Positions 6,201 through 13,444 of a DNA stretch of 13,444 nt are shown here, piece after piece. Position 1 is the stretch's first letter. The number at the start of each line of letters is the position of its first letter. The DNA is from Bacteroidales bacterium. Its GTDB lineage: Bacteria > Bacteroidota > Bacteroidia > Bacteroidales > NBLH01. Made by a program: the position numbers and the translations under genes. The notes under the pieces are model-generated. The model did no database searches and was not told the DNA's origin. It saw only the letters and a list, made by a program, of their open reading frames with translations. The stretch covers positions 1 through 13,444 of the forward strand of contig JALWNR010000508.1 in the NCBI GenBank assembly GCA_027083715.1. The letters run 5' to 3'.

Positions 6201-6384
6201 AATATATTACTTTAATAGTTTATAATAGCTTAGTAAATATTTTCCTGACAGTAGCTGAAGATCTATAAAAAAACACCATTCATTATCAGCAACATAAGAA
6301 AATCAACCAACTATTATTATTGTTATATAGGAAATTAACGAATAAACTGATTAGCCCTAAATCAATTTACTTATCAAAAGTAAC

Positions 6385-6402
6385 AAAAAAGTAGAAAACT
6401 AC
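6385..6402 (-). terminator. Weak terminator at end of parC
   Basis: On the minus strand GTAG, a TTTT loop and CTAC are followed directly by six T. The stem is only four pairs and includes the parC stop codon (6401-6399), so termination may be inefficient. Confidence 0.35.
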
Positions 6403-9023
6403 AATAAATCAAGGCTTTTTTGTTCCCCATTTTTTCCGGTTTCGTCCTTTTCAACCTCCATTTTAATATCAGGATTTTCATCAATCACTGTTTCCTGAGT
6501 TTCTTCTTCCTGTTCTTCAGGCGGGTCAAGCGGCTTTGTAAATTCCAGTTTGGATATTTCATAAGAGCTGATGCGCTTACCTTTTGCTTTATATCCTTTT
6601 ACCGATATAAATTCTTCTACAATAATATCTTCTTCGGGTCGTCCCTGATATTTACCGCCAAACTCAACATGTAAAACCGGTTTTTTATCTTGCGAAACAG
6701 CAATCAGTTCTGCTGCATTTTCTTCTTCGGGTATAAACCATGCTTTCCGCTCTGTAGGTTCAATTTCAAATCGTTTCAGATAATAAAATTTCTTTTCTTT
6801 ATCAAAATAAACGGCTGAGAATATTTTATCAGGATTGTATTTTTGAATTACCAGTAAATCATCTTCGTAATGATTGGAAACTTCATAATCGGTCAATCGA
6901 TAATAACCGGATTTACTGATAACCAGTATTTTATCATCTGCCTTAAATTCTCCGAGTAATTCTCCGCGTTTGTCGGTATTCAGGCGGTTTACATCGTAGT
7001 CAAACCAAACATCGATACCACTAAGTGTTGATGTTCCGCGTTCTTTCATGGTAATTTTATGCACCATATGTTTGGTGAGGATATTTCCCATTGAATTTCT
7101 ACCCTTGATGTCTAGTGTGCTGAAATCTAAATCCCATGATAGTTTTTTTAAGCGCGGACGTGGTTTCAATAATACACGTACTACTTCTGCTTCGCCATTC
7201 GGATTTGCCGAAAAATACAATATTTTTGAGTTTGGGTTTCCTTGTGTTACATTATATTCTTTATCCCGGGTAACACTTTTTACGGCAAATCGTTTCATAT
7301 AAGCATAACCTGTTTTGCCATCGCGATAAATTGCGTTATAAATAGTACGGTGGTCGTTCTTTTTAAATACTGCTACATGAATAGCATTGGTTCCGATAAA
7401 TATTTTTTCCGAAACTTTGGTAACAAAATAAGTCCCATCTTTTCTGAAAACAATAATATCGTCAATATCCGAACAATCGGATATATATTCGTCTTTTTTT
7501 AATCCTGTACCAGCAAATCCCTCAGCATAGTTTACATAGAGCTTTTCGTTGGCAACCACTACTTTTGTTGCCACAATGGTATCAAAACTCCGAATTTCGG
7601 TTTTGCGTTCTTTACCTACACCGTATTTTTTACGTATGCGTTCAAAATGCTTAATTGTGTAAACTACAATATGTTCCAGATTATAAAGCACTTCTTTCAT
7701 TTCCTCCTCAAGCGATTTTATATACTCATCGGCTTTAAAAGCATCGTATTTTGAAATTCGCTTAATTTTAATTTCGGTAAGTCGTCCAATATCATCGCGG
7801 GTAATTTCACGGCGCAAAAGATTTTTGAAAGGCTCCAAGCCTTTGTCAATGGTTTCTATAATTTCTTCCCATGTTTCGCAATCTTCAATGGAATTATAGA
7901 TTCTGTTTTCGATAAATATTTTTTCCAAAGATGATTTATGCCAGTCATCTTCCAGTTCTTCTTTACGGATTTCCAGTTCCGTTTTCAGTAATTTAAGTGT
8001 ATTTTCTGTTGATAATCGTAAAATTTCACTTACCCCGATAAAGCGTGGTTTGTCATCAATAATTACCGTTGCGTTGGGCGATATGGAGATTTCACAATCG
8101 GTAAAAGCATAGAGTGCATCAATCATTTTGTCGGGTGAAGTTCCGGGAGCAAGATGAACTAATATTTCAACATTTTCGGCTGTATTATCATCAATTTTTT
8201 TGATTTTGATTTTGCCTTTATCATTAGCACTAATGATTGAATCAATTAAAGAGCCTGTGGTTTTCCCAAAGGGAAGCTCTTTGATAATGAGGGTTTTTTT
8301 ATCATATTTCTCAATTTTTGCCCGAATACGTACTTTACCGCCGCGTAATCCGTCGTTGTATTTTGAAAAATCAGCCATTCCTCCGGTCGGAAAATCAGGT
8401 AAAAGTTCAAATTCTTCACCTTTCAGGTGTTTGATGGAAGCATCAATCAGTTCGATAAAATTATGCGGAAGAATTTTAGATGCCAAACCCACAGCAATTC
8501 CTTCAACACCTTGTGCTAGTAGAAGAGGAAATTTTACTGGAAGATTAACGGGTTCTTTATTTCTGCCGTCGTAAGAAAGTTTCCATTTGGTAGTTTTCGG
8601 ATTAAAAACAATATCCAAAGCAAATTTTGATAAGCGTGCTTCAATATATCGCGGCGCAGCAGCACTGTCTCCCGTGTGAATATTTCCCCAGTTTCCTTGC
8701 TGATCAATCAGCAGGTCTTTTTGCCCGAGCTGAATGAGTGCATCACCGATGGAAGCATCACCGTGTGGGTGATATTGCATGGTGTATCCGATGATGTTGG
8801 CAACTTTGTTGTATCTGCCATCGTCCAGCCGTTTCATGGCATGCAAAATCCTACGCTGAACGGGCTTTAAACCGTCCAGTACATGCGGCACGGCACGTTC
8901 AAGAATCACATACGAAGCATAATCCAAAAACCAGGTTTTATACATTCCTGATATGTAGCGTACATCGTGTATTTCACCGTTTTGTTCGTATTCTGAACCT
9001 TCTTGTTTTTCTTTATCTTCCAT
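6399..9023 (-). CDS. parC: DNA topoisomerase IV subunit A
   Basis: ParC is the DNA cleavage/rejoining subunit of the type IIA enzyme that decatenates daughter chromosomes. The 874 residues hold the winged-helix breakage domain with Arg-125 and catalytic Tyr-126 (AAAPRYIEARLS), the quinolone-region helix YHPHGDASIGDAL (84-96), a coiled-coil gate in the middle, and a divergent C-terminal beta-pinwheel with blades such as GTYFVTKV and GYYRLTDYE. No GyrA box is seen, which fits ParC over GyrA. The protein ends in an acidic Glu-rich tail. It is longer than E. coli ParC (752) but has the style of Bacteroidota ParC. The ATG at 9023 is chosen; a TTG at 9074, four bases from the parE stop, would add a Lys-rich 17-residue leader and cannot be excluded. 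It is co-transcribed with parE. Confidence 0.94.
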   Translation of the reverse strand: MEDKEKQEGSEYEQNGEIHDVRYISGMYKTWFLDYASYVILERAVPHVLDGLKPVQRRILHAMKRLDDGRYNKVANIIGYTMQYHPHGDASIGDALIQLGQKDLLIDQQGNWGNIHTGDSAAAPRYIEARLSKFALDIVFNPKTTKWKLSYDGRNKEPVNLPVKFPLLLAQGVEGIAVGLASKILPHNFIELIDASIKHLKGEEFELLPDFPTGGMADFSKYNDGLRGGKVRIRAKIEKYDKKTLIIKELPFGKTTGSLIDSIISANDKGKIKIKKIDDNTAENVEILVHLAPGTSPDKMIDALYAFTDCEISISPNATVIIDDKPRFIGVSEILRLSTENTLKLLKTELEIRKEELEDDWHKSSLEKIFIENRIYNSIEDCETWEEIIETIDKGLEPFKNLLRREITRDDIGRLTEIKIKRISKYDAFKADEYIKSLEEEMKEVLYNLEHIVVYTIKHFERIRKKYGVGKERKTEIRSFDTIVATKVVVANEKLYVNYAEGFAGTGLKKDEYISDCSDIDDIIVFRKDGTYFVTKVSEKIFIGTNAIHVAVFKKNDHRTIYNAIYRDGKTGYAYMKRFAVKSVTRDKEYNVTQGNPNSKILYFSANPNGEAEVVRVLLKPRPRLKKLSWDLDFSTLDIKGRNSMGNILTKHMVHKITMKERGTSTLSGIDVWFDYDVNRLNTDKRGELLGEFKADDKILVISKSGYYRLTDYEVSNHYEDDLLVIQKYNPDKIFSAVYFDKEKKFYYLKRFEIEPTERKAWFIPEEENAAELIAVSQDKKPVLHVEFGGKYQGRPEEDIIVEEFISVKGYKAKGKRISSYEISKLEFTKPLDPPEEQEEETQETVIDENPDIKMEVEKDETGKNGEQKSLDLL

Positions 9024-9077
9024 TGATTTCTTTTTGTTCTTCCTTTGTTTTAATGTCTGTTTTTTGATATTCAAAAG

Positions 9078-10919
9078 CTACATTTCTTCAATAACATCTT
9101 CTTCAATACGCAAATTGTCGATGATAAAATCCTGACGATCAGGAGTATTTTTACCCATATAAAAGCTGAGCATATCATCGGTTGATTCGTCTCTTTTTAA
9201 CAGAACGGGCTCTAAACGCATTTTTTCACCAATAAAATACCCGAATTCTTTTGGAGAGATTTCTCCCAGACCTTTAAACCGGGTAATCTCAGGATTTCTA
9301 CCCAGTTTTTTTATGGCTTCCTGTTTTTCTTCTTCCGAGTAGCAGTAAATTGTTTCTTTTTTGTTTCGTACCCTGAATAAAGGCGTTTGCAAAATATGCA
9401 AATGTTTCTTTTTAATCACATCAGGGAAAAATTTCAGGAAAAATGTTATTAAAAGTAAACGTATGTGCATACCGTCCACATCGGCATCAGTTGCAATCAC
9501 AATTTTATTGTAACGGATATTTTCAACGCCTTCTTCAATATTTAAAGCTGCCTGGAGCAGATTAAACTCTTCGTTTTCATATACTACTTTTTTTGTTAAG
9601 CCAAAAGTATTCAGGGGCTTACCTTTTAGGCTAAAAACGGCCTGTGTGTTCACTTCGCGCGATTTGGTGATAGAGCCGCTTGCTGAATCTCCCTCGGTAA
9701 TGAAAATGGTGGATTCGCTTCGTCGGTCGTGTTTTGAATTGTAGTGTATGCGGCAATCGCGTAGTTTCTTATTGTGCAGGCTTACTTTTTTTGCCCGTTC
9801 GCGTGCCAGTTTTTTAATTCCAGAAATGGCTTTTCGTTCTTTTTCCGATTCCTGAATTTTTTTCAGCATAATTTGTGCTGTTTCAGGATTTTTGTGCAGG
9901 TAATTATCCAGTGATTTTTTCACAAAATCCAGAATAAAATTACGTACCGAAACTCCATCGGGCGACATATTTTTTGAACCTAATTTTGTTTTTGTTTGCG
10001 ATTCAAAAACCGGTTCTTCAATTTTTACACTGACAGCGGCAATAATGGACGAACGAATATCCGATACATCGAAATCTTTTTTGTAAAAATCACGAATAGT
10101 TTTAGCCACAGCCTCGCGAAATGCCAAAAGGTGTGTTCCACCTTGTGTGGTTTGTTGTCCGTTTACAAAAGAGTAATATTCCTCGCCATAATGGTTGCCA
10201 TGGGTCATGGCAATTTCAATATCTTCACCTTTCAGGTGAATAATGGGGTACAAACCTTCGCCGCTCATATTGTCTTGCAACAAATCAAGCAAGCCGTTTT
10301 TTGAGTAAAAACGCTGTCCGTTAAAATATATGGATAAGCCTGAATTGAGATATACATAATTCCTGAGCATGGTTTCCACATAATCCGAAAGGAAATGAAA
10401 ATTACCGAAAAGTTTCTCATCGGGGATAAAAATTACCTCTGTTCCGTTGGTTTGGTCGGTTGGTTGAATTTCAAAATCATTAACAATTTCTCCTTCGGAA
10501 AAATGAACTTCTTTAACTTGTCCTTCTCTGTAAGCTTTTATTATAAAGCTGTGCGACAGCGCATTAACAGCTTTAATACCCACTCCGTTTAATCCTACGG
10601 ATTTTTTAAATACTTTGGAATCGTATTTGGCTCCGGTATTCATTTTTGAGGCTACGTCAATTAGTTTTCCAAGCGGAATACCCCGTCCGTAATCACGTAC
10701 ACGTACTTTATGGTCGGTAATATTCACTTCAATTTTTTTACCGAAGCCCATCATGTATTCGTCAATTGAATTGTCGAATACTTCTTTCAACAGGATATAA
10801 ATACCGTCATCAGCAGAAGAACCATCTCCAAGTTTACCAATATACATTCCCGGTCGGCGGCGTATATGTTCTTTCCAGTCAAGGGTTTTAATTGTATCTT
10901 CTGAATATTTTTCAACCAT
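9078..10919 (-). CDS. parE: DNA topoisomerase IV subunit B
   Basis: ParE is the ATPase subunit of topoisomerase IV, partner of the ParC encoded downstream. The 613 residues carry the GHKL ATPase domain (catalytic Glu-46 and Asn-50 in [16 protein letters not shown] at 76-82; [14 protein letters not shown] at 109-122), the transducer Q-T-K loop (308-310), and the TOPRIM metal site with EGDSASG (409-415) and DADVDG (478-483). [12 protein letters not shown] (548-559) closes the conserved core. The wording [25 protein letters not shown] is of the Bacteroidota ParE kind, and the short length separates it from longer GyrB. The ATG at 10919 begins the conserved domain; the frame runs open to a TTG at 10997, but those 26 residues are hydrophobic noise and overlap the promoter. 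Confidence 0.95.
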   Translation of the reverse strand: MVEKYSEDTIKTLDWKEHIRRRPGMYIGKLGDGSSADDGIYILLKEVFDNSIDEYMMGFGKKIEVNITDHKVRVRDYGRGIPLGKLIDVASKMNTGAKYDSKVFKKSVGLNGVGIKAVNALSHSFIIKAYREGQVKEVHFSEGEIVNDFEIQPTDQTNGTEVIFIPDEKLFGNFHFLSDYVETMLRNYVYLNSGLSIYFNGQRFYSKNGLLDLLQDNMSGEGLYPIIHLKGEDIEIAMTHGNHYGEEYYSFVNGQQTTQGGTHLLAFREAVAKTIRDFYKKDFDVSDIRSSIIAAVSVKIEEPVFESQTKTKLGSKNMSPDGVSVRNFILDFVKKSLDNYLHKNPETAQIMLKKIQESEKERKAISGIKKLARERAKKVSLHNKKLRDCRIHYNSKHDRRSESTIFITEGDSASGSITKSREVNTQAVFSLKGKPLNTFGLTKKVVYENEEFNLLQAALNIEEGVENIRYNKIVIATDADVDGMHIRLLLITFFLKFFPDVIKKKHLHILQTPLFRVRNKKETIYCYSEEEKQEAIKKLGRNPEITRFKGLGEISPKEFGYFIGEKMRLEPVLLKRDESTDDMLSFYMGKNTPDRQDFIIDNLRIEEDVIEEM

Positions 10920-10940
10920 AGCTTCACTTTTTGCAAAATG

Positions 10941-10948
10941 CAAATATA
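10941..10948 (-). promoter_or_regulatory. parE-parC -7 box
   Basis: On the minus strand this reads TATATTTG, an exact TAnnTTTG match, 22 bases upstream of the parE ATG, giving a leader of about 15 bases. A second match, TAACTTTG at 10990-10983, lies inside an inverted repeat and could serve as an alternative start with a leader near 57 bases. Confidence 0.55.
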
Positions 10949-10982
10949 AAATTTTCCAAATAAAGCTATGTGGGTTTATACA

Positions 10983-11003
10983 CAAAGTTATTAACAAACT
11001 TTG
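10983..11003. promoter_or_regulatory. Inverted repeat CAAAGTT-N7-AACTTTG upstream of parE
   Basis: Perfect 7-bp arms (10983-10989 and 10997-11003) surround ATTAACA. One arm contains a TAnnTTTG -7-like sequence, so a bound regulator would occlude a promoter. An operator role is inference. Confidence 0.4.
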
Positions 11004-11017
11004 CGCTACACAGGCTT

Positions 11018-11039
11018 TTCAGAGAGGTAAAGCTCTGAA
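11018..11039. terminator. Hairpin between the sensor gene and parE
   Basis: TTCAGAG (11018-11024) pairs perfectly with CTCTGAA (11033-11039) over an 8-base loop, 35 bases past the sensor stop codon. No T tract follows on the minus strand, so it is not a classical intrinsic terminator. It may end the sensor transcript or act in the parE leader region. Confidence 0.35.
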
Positions 11040-11074
11040 TTATATTGTATATTGTGAATAAAAAAAATTAAAAC

Positions 11075-13366
11075 TTAGAATAATTCTACTTCAATTTTTT
11101 GAATAAAAGCAGTCAGACTGTAACGTTTTCCAATCTGAGCCTCGGACAGTGTAAGTAAAACACCTATTTTATCACCAAATTTATCAACAATAAACACTTC
11201 GGTACGAGTATTAAGCATTGTGTCATCACCATATTTAAAGAAGTTTCCAAGGTAATTATCTCCAAGTTCAGAATGCCTTTCGGGTAATAGTTCACTAACA
11301 TGGCGGTTAATTACTTGTTTACGGTTTATTGACCAAAGGTCTTCTGCTGCTTTGTTGAAGAATTTTATGATATTGTCCTGATTGATGGTTACCACAGCAT
11401 CAAGCATCCCTTCAAGTGTTTTTTCGTTAAGCAATTTCACTGTTTCAATTTCACGGAATTGCATACGCATTTCTTCTCGTGCTTCACGTAGTTTTTTGGT
11501 TAATTCAACTTGCGATAATTGCAATTTTTCTTCTTGCTGCTTAAGAATTTTTGTTTGTTCCTTGTTTTTTTGTTCAATTTTTATCTGTCCGGTTATTTCA
11601 TAACCGATGTAAATGGTTTTGGCAATTTCGCCATACATATCCAATACGGTAGAAAATGTTCCGTGAAACCATTTTTCATCTCCTTCTTTAGAGAGCATTT
11701 TTAAACGTCCTTCAAAAGGTACACCTGCAATTATATTTTTCCAAATAATATTAAATTCATTAACTTCGGCAGGGTCAATAAAGTCAAAAATTGTATGGTC
11801 TGCCAACTCTTGGTCGGAATATTTCATTGCCTGCTGAAATTTCTTGTTAAAGTCAATTACTTTTCCTCCCGGACTATATTCTGTTTTAATGGCAGAACGG
11901 TTTAAAGCATTTATTTGTCCCTCATAATCGAGACTTTGTTTTTTAGCTTCGGTAGTATCAATTCCAAGGAAAAGTATTTTCTCCGGATTACCGTTTTTAT
12001 CGCGTACACTTACATAAGTAGCCATAGTCCACACATCTGTACCCTGCTTTGATACATGCTTCATATCGCCTTCGTAATGATGTCCACCACTTTGTAAACG
12101 CTTCCATAAATCTTCAAACCACTCACGGTCTTTTTCGTGAATGAACATAAAAATAGGTTTTCCTTCAACTTCTTTATTCGATTTATAACCGAATTTATCT
12201 AAAAATTTGGTATTTGCATACAATAACGTACCGTCAATACTGTATTCGGCACGAATCATAGTATGATTTACCGAATTTGTAAAACTAATAAATTGTTCAC
12301 TTTGTTTAGCAGCAAGAAGCTGAGTATGCTTTAATTGTTCCATACTTTTAGTCATCTCGCGCTCTTGACGTTCCATCTTTTCACGGGCTTCCTGTGATTC
12401 TTTCAGAAGTTTAGCTGTACGCATATTAATTTTCAAGCTGGATATTGTTGAAGCAATACTTTCTGCTGTTCGTTCAACAAACTCACGTTCAAAATCTTCA
12501 AAAACTCTAATGGAGGCAATTTCTACTGCGCCAAAAACATCTGTTTCATTTGCAATTAAAGGAACAATCAACACACTTTTAGGATTTGATTTTCCAAAAC
12601 CTGAAGTAATTTCAATATATTTATCGGTAACTTCGGTAAGAAAAATAGTTTTTTTCTCCAAAACACAAGCTCCAACTAAACCTTCGCCAAATTCAATTTT
12701 TTTATCGGTAAATTTTTCACGTCCATAGGCAAAAGCACCGGTTTGTTCAATAAATTGATTTTCCGGATTTTCATCATTAATAATAAAAATACCAACAACT
12801 TGCGCATTCATATATTTAGCCATTTCGCTAACCACTTTGTAGGAAAGCTGATTTAAATCATTACTGGTTTCACGAAGAATGGCTCCAAACAGTGCAAGAC
12901 CTTCTGTAATCCAGTGTCTATCTGCTTCTTCTTTTTTTCTTTTATTTTCTTCTTCTTCTTTTAATTTTAATTCGTCACGTAGGTTTATTAATGATTTTGA
13001 CAATTCGTCTTTTGTATCTAAAATCCCCTCACCGGCATATTCTCCTTTTCTTAAGTGTTCTGTAAATAAATAAACTTTTTTAGTTCGTTCTTTTTCGGCG
13101 AGTAAACTGTTTTCTAGTTCGTTTTTTTTATCGATGTAAGCTCTCCCCAATAAATATCCTATTAAGGCACCACTTGCCAGTATTATAAAATCAAAAAGCC
13201 AATTTTCAGGATTTTCTCTATAAAATTGAAACAGTCCAAAAAGTGAAAATTCATAATCATTAACAATAAGACTGTTGATTATAAACAAAAGCCGGATAAG
13301 AACTCCCAAAGCAATACCGTTAATCGTAAATTTTATGATAATATCGTTGTCTTTTGTCGGATTCAT
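11075..13366 (-). CDS. Membrane sensor: 2 TM, HAMP-like, GAF, three PAS domains, no output domain
   Basis: The 763-residue product begins with two membrane segments (about 15-35 and 56-74) around a short loop. A HAMP-like linker and coiled coil follow (75-150, including a DELSKSLINLRDEL helix), then a GAF domain (about 155-310, FGEGLVGACVLEKKTIFLTEV), a coiled coil (310-355), PAS 1 (about 365-475, ending IDTTEAKKQ), PAS 2 (about 487-597), a second coiled coil (597-650), and a PAS 3-like domain (about 651-763, starting GMLDAVVTINQDNIIKFFN). The protein stops in IQKIEVELF with no HisKA/HATPase, GGDEF, EAL or MCP signalling domain. It probably senses an intracellular ligand or redox state and signals by protein contact. 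No kinase or regulator lies beside it in the window. The ATG at 13366 fits the signal-anchor start. No -7 box is seen upstream before the window edge. Confidence 0.85.
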   Translation of the reverse strand: MNPTKDNDIIIKFTINGIALGVLIRLLFIINSLIVNDYEFSLFGLFQFYRENPENWLFDFIILASGALIGYLLGRAYIDKKNELENSLLAEKERTKKVYLFTEHLRKGEYAGEGILDTKDELSKSLINLRDELKLKEEEENKRKKEEADRHWITEGLALFGAILRETSNDLNQLSYKVVSEMAKYMNAQVVGIFIINDENPENQFIEQTGAFAYGREKFTDKKIEFGEGLVGACVLEKKTIFLTEVTDKYIEITSGFGKSNPKSVLIVPLIANETDVFGAVEIASIRVFEDFEREFVERTAESIASTISSLKINMRTAKLLKESQEAREKMERQEREMTKSMEQLKHTQLLAAKQSEQFISFTNSVNHTMIRAEYSIDGTLLYANTKFLDKFGYKSNKEVEGKPIFMFIHEKDREWFEDLWKRLQSGGHHYEGDMKHVSKQGTDVWTMATYVSVRDKNGNPEKILFLGIDTTEAKKQSLDYEGQINALNRSAIKTEYSPGGKVIDFNKKFQQAMKYSDQELADHTIFDFIDPAEVNEFNIIWKNIIAGVPFEGRLKMLSKEGDEKWFHGTFSTVLDMYGEIAKTIYIGYEITGQIKIEQKNKEQTKILKQQEEKLQLSQVELTKKLREAREEMRMQFREIETVKLLNEKTLEGMLDAVVTINQDNIIKFFNKAAEDLWSINRKQVINRHVSELLPERHSELGDNYLGNFFKYGDDTMLNTRTEVFIVDKFGDKIGVLLTLSEAQIGKRYSLTAFIQKIEVELF

Positions 13367-13444
13367 GTCAAAATCTTTAAATTACGGGGACAATGCCGTT
13401 TATTATTGTTCTTTACTGATTGATTTAACAAATACTGTACAAAT

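Noticed and set aside
8200..8574. 124-codon plus-strand frame opposite parC
   Set aside because: It lies wholly antisense to strongly conserved parC coding sequence, and its product has no recognisable motif.
10920..10997. 26-residue N-terminal extension of ParE from TTG
   Set aside because: It overlaps the promoter and inverted repeat, is hydrophobic and unlike ParE proteins; the ATG at 10919 starts the normal domain.
1..13444. A multi-gene defence, toxin-antitoxin or secretion system
   Set aside because: Every gene was checked for nucleases, ATPases of defence families, toxin-sized pairs and secretion components; none is present apart from ordinary topoisomerase and MazG-type housekeeping genes.

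Overview
The window is AT-rich DNA that most likely comes from a member of the Bacteroidota, probably the Bacteroidales/Marinilabiliales side. Three things point there. Several genes are preceded by the Bacteroidota -7 box TAnnTTTG, and Shine-Dalgarno sequences are not evident. The two topoisomerase IV subunits have the sequence style of that phylum. Intergenic gaps hold short degenerate repeats. The order-level placement is inference from the sequence alone.

Layout, left to right. (1) 1-1180: the 3' part of a coiled-coil, tail-anchored protein on the plus strand converges with a small secreted LprI/DUF1311-like protein on the minus strand; a strong hairpin terminator lies between them. (2) 1181-1554: a long gap holding an imperfect inverted repeat with CACGCAAAG blocks. 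(3) 1555-3557, plus strand: a MazG-type nucleotide pyrophosphohydrolase, then about 300 bp of nested tandem repeats (a 16-mer, octamers AATKTARC and heptamers AGWACCM), then purB with a clear -7 box. (4) 3593-5112, minus strand: nadE followed by a YciO-type YrdC-domain gene, probably one transcript. (5) 5253-6200, minus strand: a hypothetical protein with a possible degenerate PilZ region, and a single-domain hemerythrin with all seven iron ligands. (6) 6399-10919, minus strand: parE then parC, the two subunits of topoisomerase IV. (7) 11075-13366, minus strand: a two-TM HAMP-GAF-PAS-PAS-PAS sensor with no recognisable output domain.

Most genes are housekeeping: purine synthesis, nucleotide sanitation, NAD synthesis and chromosome decatenation. 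The accessory part is a set of sensory or stress-type proteins (hemerythrin, PilZ-like protein, PAS/GAF sensor) and two envelope proteins. I see no phage, insertion sequence, CRISPR array, tRNA or rRNA, and no multi-gene defence system. The least ordinary items are the composite repeat region between mazG and purB, the inverted-repeat element upstream of mazG, the output-less sensor, the degenerate PilZ-like protein, and the NadE and YciO variants that lack textbook active-site motifs. Three starts (purB, nadE, parE) were set by an ATG inside a reading frame that also opens upstream with TTG, and in each the -7 box supports the ATG. For parC the ATG was also preferred over an upstream TTG, but no promoter helps there.
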